Notes: a model not told the origin generated them from the sequence alone. DNA of 64,000 nucleotides from Halovibrio salipaludis (GCF_002286965.1 NZ_NSKD01000004.1:62001-126000), one strand, 5' to 3'. Positions 47,349 to 57,172 are shown, counted from the stretch's first letter. A program made the numbers and translations.

Positions 47349-49499
47349 TCAGATGACGTTGTAGTACACCGGTTCCGGTGAGGCATCCGAGAGTGCGAGT
47401 TCGTCCCTGGGCCGGGCCTCGCTGAAGTAATGGCCCTGGACACTGTCGCAGCCGAGTTCACGCAGGTAGGCGAGCTGGTCCCGGGTCTCGACACCCTCGG
47501 CCACGATATCGAGCTGGAGTCCGCGGGCCATGGCGGTAATGGCGTTGACAATGCAGGCGCCTTCCTCGCCGTGACGGATGCTGCGCACGAAGCTCTGATC
47601 CACCTTGAGCGTGTGGATCGGCAACCGGTGGAGGTAGTTGAGGGAGGAATAGCCAGTACCGAAATCATCGATGGCGATCCGGATGCCGTAGCTTGAGAGC
47701 TGGTCCAGCTTGAGGCTGATCTGCTCCAGGTCGCTGATGATCATGTTCTCGGTGATCTCGATCTCCAGGCGCTCGGGGGGCAGGTCATAGTGCTCCAGTC
47801 TCTGGAGCAGAAGATCCACAAAGCGGGGATGTTCCACCTGCATGGGGGAGAAGTTGACCGACAGCCGGATATCCTCTTCCGTGTTCTTCAGCCATGACCC
47901 CATTTCGCGGCAGGCCGTGGCCAGAACCCATTCACTGAGATCACCGATCAGGCGGGTCTCCTCGGCCAGCGGCAGGAATTCCCCCGGCTGCAGCAGGCCG
48001 CGCGTGGGATGCTGCCAGCGCACCAGAGCCTCAAGTCCACGGCAGAGCCCTGTGCGAAGGCATATCTGGGGTTGGTAGAAGACCCGCAGTTCACCTGCCT
48101 GGAGGGCGCGGCGCAGGTCGCGCTCCATACCCAGGCGATGGGTGGTGTTCACGCTCATGGATTCCGTGAAGAACTGGTAGCCATCCTTGCCCCGGCCCTT
48201 GACGTGGTACATGGCCACATCCGCCTGCTGGATCAGTTCCTCGAGCTTGCTCCCTGACTCGGGGTAGAGGGCAATGCCGATGCTGACGCCTACATAGACC
48301 TCGTGCTCACCGAGCTTGAACGGGCTCCTGAGCGCCTCCATCAGCTTGCGGGCGATGGTGCGGGCGTCGTCGGCGTGCCGGATCTCGGGCAGGAGCAGGG
48401 TGAATTCGTCGCCACCGAAGCGCGAGAGGGTGTCCCCCTGGCGCAGGCAGCCCTCCAGGCGCTGCGTCACGGCCTGCAGCAGCCGGTCGCCCATGGCGTG
48501 GCCGAGGCTGTCATTCACCACCTTGAAGCGGTCCAGGTCGATGAACATGACCGCCAGCTTCTGGTTGTTGCGCTCCGCCTGGGAAATGCTCAGGCCCAGA
48601 CGGTCCTTGAACAGGGCCCGGTTGGGCAGCCGGGTGAGCAGGTCGTGATACGCCTGGAAGTTGATGAAGGCCTCGGCTTCCTTGCGTTCGGTAATGTCGC
48701 GGGCGGTGCCGTAGATCTGGAAAACAGCCGCGCCGGGGGCGCCGGATTCGTCCTCCATGGGGAAGGCGGTGATCTCGAAATGCCGGTTGCCACGCGCGCT
48801 GCCCCGGGATTTGAGCCTGAGCTCGATGGTCCGCGGGTTGTCGGCGCTGATGGTGGGGTCCCGGAAAGCCCAGTCCACCCGCCCCACATCCTGTTCTTCG
48901 ATCAGGTGGCGGATATGCCGGCCTTCAAGATCCTCAGGCCGGTAGCCGAGCAGGGATTCCACCTTGCTGTTGAGGAACCGGAAGTGGCCGTTGCGGTCCA
49001 GGATGAACACGATGTCCGGGGAGCTGTTCACGATGCAGCGGTGCAGCTGCTCGGACTGGCGCAGCTGCGTCTGGGCCTCCTGGTGACACTGTTCCAGCTG
49101 CCGCGTTTCCAGCACGCTTTCGACGGTTGCGGTCAGTTCCTCGCTGTCGTAGGGCTTGCGGAGATAGTCGTAGGCACCGCGCCGCAGGGCACGGCTGATG
49201 GCATTGAAGGAGGTATCGCCACTGATGACCACCACGGCGGTATCGATGCCGCGACGGTCCAGAAACGCCATGACCTCATGCCCGCTGATATCCGGCAGGC
49301 GGAGATCCAGCAGTACAAGCTCATACTGGCCCCTGCCGAGTTTCTGGCAGGCATCATTGCCGTTGAAGGCGGTCTCCGGGTGGTAGCCCTGGTGTGCGAG
49401 CAGGTTATGGATACTGCTGCAGACCGCTGTGTCGTCATCGACGATGAGCAGAGGCGTCCTGGCTGTTTCAACCCTGTTATCGTTATTATCTGGATCCAT
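47349..49499 (-). CDS. Response regulator with PAS, GGDEF and EAL domains
   Basis: 716 aa cyclic-di-GMP protein. Receiver domain (about 15-130) with phosphoacceptor Asp65 (LLDLRLPDISG) and Lys in YLRKPYDS; PAS domain (about 150-275, PDIVFILDRNGHFRF); GGDEF (about 285-445) with intact RFGGDEF, so possibly a diguanylate cyclase; EAL (about 460-705) with EALVRWQHP, NFSPMQ, ITENMI, DDFGTGYSSL, KVDQSF and EGVET, all matching an active phosphodiesterase. Net activity cannot be told. No partner kinase is adjacent. ATG at 49499. Confidence 0.93.
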   Translation of the reverse strand: MDPDNNDNRVETARTPLLIVDDDTAVCSSIHNLLAHQGYHPETAFNGNDACQKLGRGQYELVLLDLRLPDISGHEVMAFLDRRGIDTAVVVISGDTSFNAISRALRRGAYDYLRKPYDSEELTATVESVLETRQLEQCHQEAQTQLRQSEQLHRCIVNSSPDIVFILDRNGHFRFLNSKVESLLGYRPEDLEGRHIRHLIEEQDVGRVDWAFRDPTISADNPRTIELRLKSRGSARGNRHFEITAFPMEDESGAPGAAVFQIYGTARDITERKEAEAFINFQAYHDLLTRLPNRALFKDRLGLSISQAERNNQKLAVMFIDLDRFKVVNDSLGHAMGDRLLQAVTQRLEGCLRQGDTLSRFGGDEFTLLLPEIRHADDARTIARKLMEALRSPFKLGEHEVYVGVSIGIALYPESGSKLEELIQQADVAMYHVKGRGKDGYQFFTESMSVNTTHRLGMERDLRRALQAGELRVFYQPQICLRTGLCRGLEALVRWQHPTRGLLQPGEFLPLAEETRLIGDLSEWVLATACREMGSWLKNTEEDIRLSVNFSPMQVEHPRFVDLLLQRLEHYDLPPERLEIEITENMIISDLEQISLKLDQLSSYGIRIAIDDFGTGYSSLNYLHRLPIHTLKVDQSFVRSIRHGEEGACIVNAITAMARGLQLDIVAEGVETRDQLAYLRELGCDSVQGHYFSEARPRDELALSDASPEPVYYNVI

Positions 49500-49525
49500 G
49501 ACGGAAGACGGCCCGATCGGATTCA

Positions 49526-49586
49526 GGGTTCAAGTCTAGCCGGTGATGGACGATTGTGCGCCCTGCCTCTCCGAAACTTTGAACCC
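49526..49586. repeat. Spaced inverted repeat upstream of the REC-GGDEF-EAL gene
   Basis: GGGTTCAA (49526-49533) and TTGAACCC (49579-49586), 53 bases centre to centre (about five helical turns). The 286-base gap between the divergent genes (49500-49785) contains this and no gene. Possible operator pair; chance not excluded. Confidence 0.35.
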
Positions 49587-49744
49587 GGTCTCACTTTTTA
49601 TGCCAGGAAGCCTAATCCATTTGTCCGGGAAATGAAAGATTTGTAGCCGTCTGTTCAGCATGCACTCCAACAAACACGCCAAACAGTCTGGTTGTGCCCC
49701 TGCTTCACTCCGGGGCGGGACTGTCCCGGACTGGTCAGCCGGCG

Positions 49745-49750
49745 TACAAT
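49745..49750 (+). promoter_or_regulatory. Possible -10 box of the MinD/FleN-like gene
   Basis: TACAAT, 35 bases before the ATG at 49786. The -35 region is weak (TGTCCC). Confidence 0.3.
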
Positions 49751-49785
49751 GACCCGATGCGGTTGGCAGTATCTGCGGTGTCGGA

Positions 49786-51021
49786 ATGAATCATAACAAC
49801 AGCTCCAGCGCAGTTGACCGCCCGGAATCCGGTTCCCGGGTCCCGCTCACCCTCGCGATCACCGGGGGCAAGGGGGGTGTGGGCAAGACCCAGGTGGCTC
49901 TCAACCTGGCCCTGGTCCTGGCGCGTCAGGGCTATCGTACGCTGCTTCTGGACGGCGATGTGGAACTCGCCAATGTGAACGTGATGCTGGGAGTCTATCC
50001 CGGCATGACGCTGGAGCACGTGGTGCTGGGCGAGCGGACCCTGGATGAGGTGGTGCTGCCGGTCACCGAGAATCTGGATCTGCTGCCAGGAGCATCCGGG
50101 GTGCCCGGGTGCCTGGAGCTGGACAGCGCGCGTCGGGAGGATTTCCTGGCGCAGCTGAGGACGCTGGAGCAGGGTTATGATCGTGTCATTATCGATACCG
50201 CTGCTGGCCTGAGCACTCCCGCACTGCATATGGTCGCCGCCTCCCATCTGGCGGCGCTTGTGATCACGCCGGACCCGACGTCCCTCACTGATGCGTTCTC
50301 CCTGGTCAAGGTACTGCACCGCAAGGGGTACCGGCGCACGCCCAGCGTCATCGTCAACATGGCACGCGGGGCGACCGAGGCACAGACCGTCTACCGCCGC
50401 TTTTCGACCGCTGTCTCCCGGTATATCGGCGTCCAGCTGCACTATCTGGGCGCCATCTGGCGGGACGAGACCATAGCCCAGTCCATCAGCACCCAGCATC
50501 CCGTCGCGATGATGGATGACAGTGACCCCTCCTGCCGCCAGTTCTGGACCCTGGCCGACATGCTGGCCGTGCGCTGCTCCCAGGGCGTCGCGCCGGCCAA
50601 TGGGTTTGCCCGGTATTGGGGGCGGCTGGTCCGCCGGCGCCACCAGCAGCGCAGCGAACAGCAGCCACAGCCAGTGGTGGAGGCGGGCAGCAGTAACCGT
50701 GAATGGGTTGCCGCACTGGGTGAGCGACTGCGCCGCTCCCAGGGTGATCCGCTGACCCGGTATCGTCTGATTACAGGGATACTCGAGACGCTCGGGGAGT
50801 CCGTGGATGAGGATGCGCTGGAAGCACTCCAGACGGGGCTGGCGGCGATGAACTGGGAGGAGGCTCCGGTCACCGTAAGGCGTGCCGCAGCCGAGCATTT
50901 CCGGCAGCTGGCACGGGTTGTGGCGCCGCCAGAGGGGCTCCGGCCCGAAGAGGGCAGGGCACTGGGTGCTGGGGCGGATGCCTCCGGCGAGCCGGCTACG
51001 GAAGACTCTGATCCGGGGTGA
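49786..51021 (+). CDS. MinD/FleN-type ParA-family ATPase with C-terminal extension
   Basis: 411 aa. Deviant Walker A GGKGGVGKTQ with signature Lys29 and Lys34, LLLDGDVELANVNVMLG, VIIDTAAGLSTPAL, and VIVNMARG place it with the MinD/FleN/FlhG group. Residues 1-270 are the ATPase; 280-411 is an extra region, rich in Gln/Arg then Glu/Ala, including helices NREWVAALGERLRRSQ and TVRRAAAEHFRQLARV. No flagellar or division genes are near, so its cargo is unknown. No clear C-terminal amphipathic MinD helix is seen. ATG at 49786; divergent from the c-di-GMP regulator. Confidence 0.85.
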   Translation: MNHNNSSSAVDRPESGSRVPLTLAITGGKGGVGKTQVALNLALVLARQGYRTLLLDGDVELANVNVMLGVYPGMTLEHVVLGERTLDEVVLPVTENLDLLPGASGVPGCLELDSARREDFLAQLRTLEQGYDRVIIDTAAGLSTPALHMVAASHLAALVITPDPTSLTDAFSLVKVLHRKGYRRTPSVIVNMARGATEAQTVYRRFSTAVSRYIGVQLHYLGAIWRDETIAQSISTQHPVAMMDDSDPSCRQFWTLADMLAVRCSQGVAPANGFARYWGRLVRRRHQQRSEQQPQPVVEAGSSNREWVAALGERLRRSQGDPLTRYRLITGILETLGESVDEDALEALQTGLAAMNWEEAPVTVRRAAAEHFRQLARVVAPPEGLRPEEGRALGAGADASGEPATEDSDPG

Positions 51022-51083
51022 TCGCCCCTCTGCTGATAGCGGGAAAGCGATCACGTTTCGGGGGATGATCAGATCCTGTTCAA

Positions 51084-51092
51084 TGTTACACT
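51084..51092 (+). promoter_or_regulatory. Possible extended -10 promoter of the acyl-CoA reductase gene
   Basis: TG, one base, TACACT, 46 bases before the ATG at 51139, in the 117-base gap after the ATPase gene. No good -35. Confidence 0.35.
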
Positions 51093-51138
51093 CAGGTCTT
51101 AACCGCAACCCCGAGACTCACTTTTCAGGGAGGTGACC

Positions 51139-52677
51139 ATGGAATCGGAACAGGCCAATGCCGCGACCGGTGAGTCCAGTGTACTCAATGAACTCCAGGG
51201 CAAACGGGTACTGATCACGGGTGTGACGGGGTTCGTCGGCAAGGTGGTGCTGGAGAAACTGATCCGTGCGGTGCCGGACATTGGTGGCATAACGCTGCTG
51301 ATACGCGGCAACCGGCGTCATGGTACCGCCAGCGAACGGTTTGCAAACGAAGTAGCGACCGCCTCCGTCTTTGACCGGCTGCGCGTGGACGAGCCGGAAC
51401 GGCTGGATACCTTTCTGGACAGCCGGATCCAGTGCGTGACCGGCGAGATCACGGAACCCTGCTTTGGCATGACCCGCGCCCGCTTCCAGGAGCTGGCAGC
51501 GGAAACCGACGGGGTCATCAATGTGGCCGCGAGCGTGGATTTCCGGGAACCGCTGGACCGGGCCCTGGCGATCAACGCTCTGAGCCTGCGCAATGTCACC
51601 GAGTTTGTGCAGGAGGCGGGGGATATCCCACTGGTGCAGGTCTCCACCTGCTACGTGAACGGCTACAACCGCGGCCACCGCCACGAGGAGCTGGTCACGC
51701 CCGCTGGTCGGGAAATTACCCGGGACCCGGATGGGACCTGCCGTGTCGAGGATCTGATCGTCACTCTCCAGGACCGTATTGCGGATCTGCGCAGCCGCTA
51801 CAGCGGTCAGAAACTGCAGGAGGAGCTGGTCAATCTCGGGATCCGGGAGGCCAACCGTCTCGGCTGGAACGACACCTATACCCTGACCAAGTGGATCGGC
51901 GAACAGCTCCTGGCCCGCAACCTGCGCGGCGGCTCCCTGACCATACTGCGCCCCTCGATTGTTGAGAGCACACTGGAGGAACCGGTGCCCGGCTGGGTTG
52001 AGGGCGTGAAGGTGGCGGATGCCGTCATCATGGCCTATGCCCGGGGCAACGTCATGTTCTTCCCGGGGCGCCGCCGGGGCGTGATTGACGTCATCCCGGC
52101 GGATCTTGTGGCCAATGGCATCATCCTCTCGCTGACGGAACAGCTGCAGTCCCCGGGCAGGCAGCGCATCTACCAGTGCTGCAGTGGCTCATCCAACCCG
52201 CTGCGCCTGGATGAGTTCATCAACCATGTCATGACCGAAGCCAGGGAAAACCATCAGGCCTATGACCACCTGTTCTACCAGAAACCGAAGCTGCCTTTCC
52301 TGGCCGTGAACCGGCGTCTGTTCAATACCGTCAGCTGGGGTGCCGGCATTCCGGTGAATGCGGTTCGCCGGGGGCTTCAGTGGCTGGGCCGTGATGCCGA
52401 GCTCAAAACGGTGGAACATTTCCAGACGACCATGAAACTGGCAACCACCTTCGGCTTCTATTCCTGCCCGGACTACACCTTCCATAATGACCGGCTGCTG
52501 GAGATGGCGCAGCGGATGGGGGACGAGGACCGCCGCCTCTTTCCCGTGGATGCGCGGCGTATCAACTGGCGCCGCTACATCCGCAGTGTGCACCTGGCCG
52601 GCCTTAACGGGTATGCCCTGAAGGAACGCAAACTCTACCGGATGAAACAGCGCCGCAATCGCCGGCGCGTTGCCTGA
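51139..52677 (+). CDS. Fatty acyl-CoA reductase (alcohol-forming type)
   Basis: 512 aa from ATG 51139 (GGAGG upstream). Extended SDR: NADPH-binding GVTGFVG at 28-34, then VDFREPL, STCYVNGYN, and the catalytic Tyr247/Lys251 in YTLTKWIGEQLL. The first 380 residues form the NAD-binding_4 reductase domain; the C terminus (FPVDARRINWRRYI, YALKERKLYRM) is the Male_sterile-type end. In length and sequence it strongly resembles, from memory, the Marinobacter fatty acyl-CoA/aldehyde reductase that makes fatty alcohols for wax esters. No wax synthase lies in the window. acs follows on the same strand. Confidence 0.88.
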   Translation: MESEQANAATGESSVLNELQGKRVLITGVTGFVGKVVLEKLIRAVPDIGGITLLIRGNRRHGTASERFANEVATASVFDRLRVDEPERLDTFLDSRIQCVTGEITEPCFGMTRARFQELAAETDGVINVAASVDFREPLDRALAINALSLRNVTEFVQEAGDIPLVQVSTCYVNGYNRGHRHEELVTPAGREITRDPDGTCRVEDLIVTLQDRIADLRSRYSGQKLQEELVNLGIREANRLGWNDTYTLTKWIGEQLLARNLRGGSLTILRPSIVESTLEEPVPGWVEGVKVADAVIMAYARGNVMFFPGRRRGVIDVIPADLVANGIILSLTEQLQSPGRQRIYQCCSGSSNPLRLDEFINHVMTEARENHQAYDHLFYQKPKLPFLAVNRRLFNTVSWGAGIPVNAVRRGLQWLGRDAELKTVEHFQTTMKLATTFGFYSCPDYTFHNDRLLEMAQRMGDEDRRLFPVDARRINWRRYIRSVHLAGLNGYALKERKLYRMKQRRNRRRVA

Positions 52678-52678
52678 T

Positions 52679-52707
52679 TGAACGGCGCTGGTGGCAAGCG
52701 CCGTTCA
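52679..52707 (+). terminator. Perfect 11-bp hairpin after the acyl-CoA reductase gene
   Basis: TGAACGGCGCT (52679-52689) pairs with AGCGCCGTTCA (52697-52707) around a 7-base loop, 1 base after the stop. No T-run follows, so it may be a weak terminator or a 3' mRNA-protecting stem before acs. Confidence 0.6.
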
Positions 52708-52750
52708 GCTGTCATACAGTCATGGTATCCCCCACCGAAGGAGAACCGCC

Positions 52751-54694
52751 ATGGCTGCGGACAGTGTCTATCCCATCAGTGATTCCATGAAGGACGCCCA
52801 TATCAACAGGGAACAGTACGAAGCCATGTACCGGGAATCCATTGAGGATCCTGATGGTTTCTGGGGCAGGCATGGTAAGCGCATCGACTGGATGCGCCCC
52901 TACACGAAAGTCAAGAACACCAGCTTTGACCGCAACAACCTCAGCATCCGCTGGTTTGAGGACGGCACCCTCAACGCCTCGGTCAACTGCCTGGACCGCC
53001 ATCTGGCGGACAGAGGCGATCAGACGGCGATCATCTTCGAGGGGGACGAGCCCGATGTCTCCCGTTATGTGAGCTACCGCGAACTGCACGAAAAGACCTG
53101 CCGCTTCGCCAATGCCCTGAAAGGCCTGGGCGTGAAGAAAGGGGACGTGGTGACCCTCTACATGCCCATGATCGTGGAAACCGCTGTGGCCATGCTGGCC
53201 TGTGCCCGCATCGGCGCCATCCATTCGGTGGTCTTCGCGGGTTTCTCTCCCGAGGCGCTCGCGGCACGCATCGGCAACGGTGGCTCCCGCTTCGTGATCA
53301 CCGCGGACGAGGGCGTCCGGGGTGGCAGGCGTATTCCCCTCAAGAGCAATGTGGACCAGGCGCTGGAGGAGCCGGCGGCCAGTGTGGTCGAACGCGTCGT
53401 CGTGCTGGGCTATACCGGTGGAGCCATGCAGTGGCATGACAGCCGTGATGTGGATTTCAACGGTCTTATGGAAGAGGCGGAGCCCTGGTGCGAGCCCGAG
53501 GAAATGAACGCCGAGGATCCGCTGTTCATGCTCTACACCTCCGGTTCAACCGGGGCGCCCAAGGGTGTGCTCCACACCACCGGGGGCTACATGGTCTACA
53601 CCAGCATCACCCACGAGTACGTGTTCGACTACCGCCCTGGGGATGTGTTCTGGTGCACTGCCGACGTGGGCTGGATTACCGGGCACAGTTACACGCTGTA
53701 CGGCCCGCTGGCGAACGGCGCCACGACCCTGCTTTACGAGGGCATCCCCACCTACCCGGACGAATCCCGTCTCGGGCGGATCGTCGACAAGCACCAGGTG
53801 GCGACCCTCTATACCGCCCCCACGGGCATCCGTGCGCTCATGGCGGGCGGTGATCATGTGATGGATGGAACCTCCCGGACAAGCCTGAGACTGCTGGGAA
53901 CCGCCGGTGAGCCCATCAACCCCCAGGCCTGGGAATGGTTCTACCGGGTGATCGGTAACGAGCAGGCACCGATCGTGGATACCTGGTGGCAGACCGAGAC
54001 CGGCGGGGTGATGATCGGGCCATTGCCCGGGGCGATGGAACTCAAACCCGGCTCGGCCACCCGTCCCTTCTTCGGGGTTCAGCCCGCGCTCTTCGACAGC
54101 GAGGGTAATGAGCTGGAGGGCGCCACGGGCGGCAACCTGGTCATCAAGGACAGCTGGCCCGCCCAGATGCGCACTATCTTCGGCGACCATGAACGCTTCA
54201 TCAAGACCTACTTCAGCACCTATGACGGCGTTTACTTCACCGGTGACGGCGCCAAGCGCGACGAGGATGGCGACTACTGGATCACCGGTCGTGTTGATGA
54301 CGTGCTCAATGTCTCCGGCCACCGGCTGGGAACCGCGGAAGTGGAGAGTGCTCTGGTGGCCCATGACAAGGTGGCCGAGGCGGCGGTTGTGGGGTATCCC
54401 CATGACGTCAAGGGTGAGGGTATCTACGTCTACGTCACGCTCATGAAGGGGGAGGAACCTACCGATGCGCTGCGTGATGAGCTGGTGCAGTGGGTGCGCC
54501 AGCGGATCGGCCCCATTGCCACGCCGGATGTGATCCAGTGGGCGCCGGGGCTGCCCAAGACCCGCTCGGGTAAGATCATGCGCCGCATTCTGCGCAAGAT
54601 CGCCTCCAACGAGACGGACAATCTGGGCGATACGTCGACCCTGGCCGACCCGGGGGTGGTGGATGAGCTCATGGAGTACCGGGCTTTCCGCTGA
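52751..54694 (+). CDS. acs: Acetyl-CoA synthetase
   Basis: Activates acetate to acetyl-CoA through acetyl-AMP. 647 aa from ATG 52751 with GAAGGAG upstream. ACS N-terminal domain ([16 protein letters not shown]), P-loop-like [43 protein letters not shown] (shown as [13 protein letters not shown]) and the acetylatable Lys in [14 protein letters not shown]. Length and motifs fit Acs rather than propionyl-CoA synthetase. Confidence 0.95.
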   Translation: MAADSVYPISDSMKDAHINREQYEAMYRESIEDPDGFWGRHGKRIDWMRPYTKVKNTSFDRNNLSIRWFEDGTLNASVNCLDRHLADRGDQTAIIFEGDEPDVSRYVSYRELHEKTCRFANALKGLGVKKGDVVTLYMPMIVETAVAMLACARIGAIHSVVFAGFSPEALAARIGNGGSRFVITADEGVRGGRRIPLKSNVDQALEEPAASVVERVVVLGYTGGAMQWHDSRDVDFNGLMEEAEPWCEPEEMNAEDPLFMLYTSGSTGAPKGVLHTTGGYMVYTSITHEYVFDYRPGDVFWCTADVGWITGHSYTLYGPLANGATTLLYEGIPTYPDESRLGRIVDKHQVATLYTAPTGIRALMAGGDHVMDGTSRTSLRLLGTAGEPINPQAWEWFYRVIGNEQAPIVDTWWQTETGGVMIGPLPGAMELKPGSATRPFFGVQPALFDSEGNELEGATGGNLVIKDSWPAQMRTIFGDHERFIKTYFSTYDGVYFTGDGAKRDEDGDYWITGRVDDVLNVSGHRLGTAEVESALVAHDKVAEAAVVGYPHDVKGEGIYVYVTLMKGEEPTDALRDELVQWVRQRIGPIATPDVIQWAPGLPKTRSGKIMRRILRKIASNETDNLGDTSTLADPGVVDELMEYRAFR

Positions 54695-54748
54695 ATGCTG
54701 GAGTCCATTCGATAAGCTGTGAGTACATTCTGTGCAGGGAGGACACTG

Positions 54749-55444
54749 ATGCTCAAGCGGGCAGTTGCCATCCGCCATCTTGCTTTCGAGGATCTGGGGG
54801 GTCTGGAGAAGATCCTGCTGCGCAATGGCTACAAAGTCTCCTACCGTGAGGCGGGTAAGGACGATCTCGGGGCCATTGAGCAGGCGCAGCCGGATCTGCT
54901 GGTGGTCCTCGGAGCTCCCATTTCCGTTAATGACACCGACGCCTATCCGTTTGTGCAGCAGGAGCTGTCCCTGATCCAGCGCCTGTCCGAGCGCGGTACG
55001 GCCGTGCTTGGCATATGCCTGGGGGCTCAGCTGATTGCCCGCGCGCTTGGCGCTGGCGTGAAGGCCATGCCGCAGAAGGAGATCGGTTTCGCTCCGCTTG
55101 AACTGACGGAAAAGGGCAGAGAATCCGCGCTGGCGCCATTGGAAGGGATTCCGGTACTGCACTGGCACGGGGAAGCCTGTGGCCCGGTGTCAGGAGCGCC
55201 CCCGCTTGCCCGGACACAGGCCTGTGACAACCAGGCCTTCCAGCCATCTCCCCGTATTCTGGGGCTGCAGTTCCACCTGGAGGTGCCGCTGCAGGACTTT
55301 GAGTGCTGGCTGATCGGGCACTGCTCGGAACTGGCGGCGGCGGGGCTGTCGGTTCCGGATCTCAGACGGGATGCAGCGCAGTCCCTGCCGCAGCTTGAGT
55401 CCCTTGCCACGGATGTATTCCAGCGGTGGCTGGACGGCCTCTGA
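54749..55444 (+). CDS. Class I glutamine amidotransferase-like protein
   Basis: 231 aa from ATG 54749 with AGGGAGG upstream. GATase1 fold: VVLGAPISVNDTDAYPF, the nucleophile Cys in LGICLGAQLIARALG, VLHWHGE, and the His-Glu pair in GLQFHLEV, so the triad looks complete. It belongs to the GMP-synthase-like stand-alone amidotransferases, which mostly lack an assigned substrate. It converges with yaiI, 3 bases apart. Confidence 0.88.
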   Translation: MLKRAVAIRHLAFEDLGGLEKILLRNGYKVSYREAGKDDLGAIEQAQPDLLVVLGAPISVNDTDAYPFVQQELSLIQRLSERGTAVLGICLGAQLIARALGAGVKAMPQKEIGFAPLELTEKGRESALAPLEGIPVLHWHGEACGPVSGAPPLARTQACDNQAFQPSPRILGLQFHLEVPLQDFECWLIGHCSELAAAGLSVPDLRRDAAQSLPQLESLATDVFQRWLDGL

Positions 55445-55447
55445 GGG

Positions 55448-55897
55448 TTATGTCTTCTGCTGTTGCAGCCAGCGGTCCAGCTGGTTGCCGAAGGCCTGCT
55501 TCTCACGCTGCCCAAGTGGGGGCGGACCACCGCTCTGGATGCCGCTGGCGCGCATGGTGTCCATGAAGTCGCGCATGTTCAGGCGGCTGCGGATGCTGTC
55601 ACGGGTGTAGAGCTCGCCGCGGGGGTTCAGGGCGGTTGCGCCCTTCTCCATGGCCTCCGCCGCCAGCGGAATATCGGCGGTGATCAGCAGGTCGCCGGAT
55701 TCGATAAGACGCACGATCTCATTATCCGCTTCGTCATAGCCGGAGCGCACCTGCATGTGTTCGATGCTGGGCAGTGGAGGAGCAGGAATCGGTTGGTTGG
55801 CCACCAGGACCAGCCGCATGCCCGTACGCTTCACCGCCCGGTAGAGAATCTCCCGTATGGGCACAGGGCAGGCGTCGGCATCCACCCAGATCGTCAT
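55448..55897 (-). CDS. yaiI: UPF0178 / DUF188 protein YaiI
   Basis: 149 aa from ATG 55897 ([18 protein letters not shown]), which overlaps the efflux gene stop by 4 bases. Family signatures [36 protein letters not shown] and the ending region [14 protein letters not shown] are all present. It has a PIN-like acidic set (D6, D8, D57-type), suggesting a nuclease fold, but no activity is established. Confidence 0.92.
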   Translation of the reverse strand: MTIWVDADACPVPIREILYRAVKRTGMRLVLVANQPIPAPPLPSIEHMQVRSGYDEADNEIVRLIESGDLLITADIPLAAEAMEKGATALNPRGELYTRDSIRSRLNMRDFMDTMRASGIQSGGPPPLGQREKQAFGNQLDRWLQQQKT

Positions 55898-57087
55898 ACC
55901 GCCATCTCCTTTGCGCGTTTGACCGCTGCCGGGGCGCCGGCAGCCAGCAGGACACAGCCCGTGGAACAGGCTGCCATGACCAGCACGATCGGCACCAGCG
56001 AGCCGCCGCTGATGGCGGCTGAACCCGCACTGATGAGACCGGCAACGGTGAACTGGGAGGCGCCCAGCATTGCCGAGGCGGTGCCGCCCAGACGCGGGAA
56101 GAATTCCAGTGCATTCGCCATGTTGTTGGGCACCAGAGCGCCCATGCAGCCCGTGGCCACAATGATGCAGGCGGCTACCGCCCAGTAGGGGGCACCCGCC
56201 AGGGCACAGGCCACCAGGAGTGCAATGGCCGTGGCCTGGATGAACACATAGACCCGCAAAAGGATGACCCCCTGAAAGTGCAGCAGCAGCCGTCGATTGA
56301 CCAGGCTGAAGACGGCCATGGCCCCGATGTTGGCGGCGAACAGCCCCGAGAAGAGCGTGCTGGAGAGGCCGAACCATTCCTGGTAGATGAAGGAGGCGTT
56401 GGTGATGAACACCAGCATAGCACTGAAAGCCAGGGCCTGGAGCGCGATGAAGCGCATGGTGGCGGGATGCCTGAGTACCAACAGGTAATTGGTGACCAGT
56501 GTATGCACGGGCGTACGGTCACGCTGCCTGGGTGTAAGCCGCCGGAAGAGCGCAAAGTGCAGCAGCAGTGCAAGGAGTACTGCGTAGCCCGCGAGCATGA
56601 CGAAGATGGTTTGCCAGCCGCTGATCGTCAGAAGCAGGGTTCCGATGGACGGCGCCGCCGCCGGCGCAATGAACATGATGAGCCCGATGAGCCCGAACAG
56701 CCTCGCTGAATCCGCGCCTTCCGCTTGGTCCCGTACCAGTGCCGGTACGGAGACGGCGCAGAGCGCGCCCCCGACGCCCTGGCTGGCGCGCCAGGCGAGC
56801 ATTTCCGTCAGGGAGCCGGCCTGGGCCACCATCAGGGCGGAGCCTGCGAATAACGCCAATCCACTGAACAGGATGCGCTGCCGGCCATACCGATCGGAGA
56901 GGGGGCCGCCGACCAGCTGGGCCAGCCCGAGAGTGGCAACGTAGGCGCTCAGGGTGAGTCCCACGTCCGCATTCTCAGTGCCGAACTCACGCGCGATGGT
57001 TGGAAACGCGGGCAGATAGGCATCCAGTGCCAGGGGGCCCAGGGCCACGGTCATCCCCAGCAGAATGGCCAGCTGCATCTGTGGCAT
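55894..57087 (-). CDS. Bcr/CflA-family drug efflux MFS transporter
   Basis: 397 aa from ATG 57087, chosen because GGAG lies about 9 bases upstream; the ATG at 57117 lacks a site. Twelve hydrophobic segments are expected; [21 protein letters not shown] (in part) and [21 protein letters not shown] (key [10 protein letters not shown]) are the Bcr/CflA signature between helices 2 and 3. Likely proton-coupled export of small drugs; the substrate cannot be read. yaiI is coupled downstream. Confidence 0.88.
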   Translation of the reverse strand: MPQMQLAILLGMTVALGPLALDAYLPAFPTIAREFGTENADVGLTLSAYVATLGLAQLVGGPLSDRYGRQRILFSGLALFAGSALMVAQAGSLTEMLAWRASQGVGGALCAVSVPALVRDQAEGADSARLFGLIGLIMFIAPAAAPSIGTLLLTISGWQTIFVMLAGYAVLLALLLHFALFRRLTPRQRDRTPVHTLVTNYLLVLRHPATMRFIALQALAFSAMLVFITNASFIYQEWFGLSSTLFSGLFAANIGAMAVFSLVNRRLLLHFQGVILLRVYVFIQATAIALLVACALAGAPYWAVAACIIVATGCMGALVPNNMANALEFFPRLGGTASAMLGASQFTVAGLISAGSAAISGGSLVPIVLVMAACSTGCVLLAAGAPAAVKRAKEMAV

Positions 57088-57120
57088 GCAAAGGGTCTCC
57101 GGCTCAAAAACGGCCATTCT

Positions 57121-57143
57121 AGCACTGGTGGGAAAGCAGTGCT
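57121..57143 (-). terminator. Hairpin between tspO and the efflux gene
   Basis: AGCACTG (57121-57127) and CAGTGCT (57137-57143) form a perfect 7-bp stem with a 9-base loop, about 30 bases after the tspO stop. T-richness downstream on the minus strand begins only about 12 bases later. Confidence 0.4.
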
Positions 57144-57172
57144 TAGGGAGCTAATTAGTAGAGGTACGGATG

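Noticed and set aside
52709-52719. CTGTCATACAG palindrome as a LexA box
   Set aside because: A gammaproteobacterial LexA box needs 8 bases between CTGT and ACAG; here there are 3.
53546-55168. A 540-codon minus-strand open frame
   Set aside because: It spans acs and the amidotransferase gene on the other strand and has no protein-like motifs.
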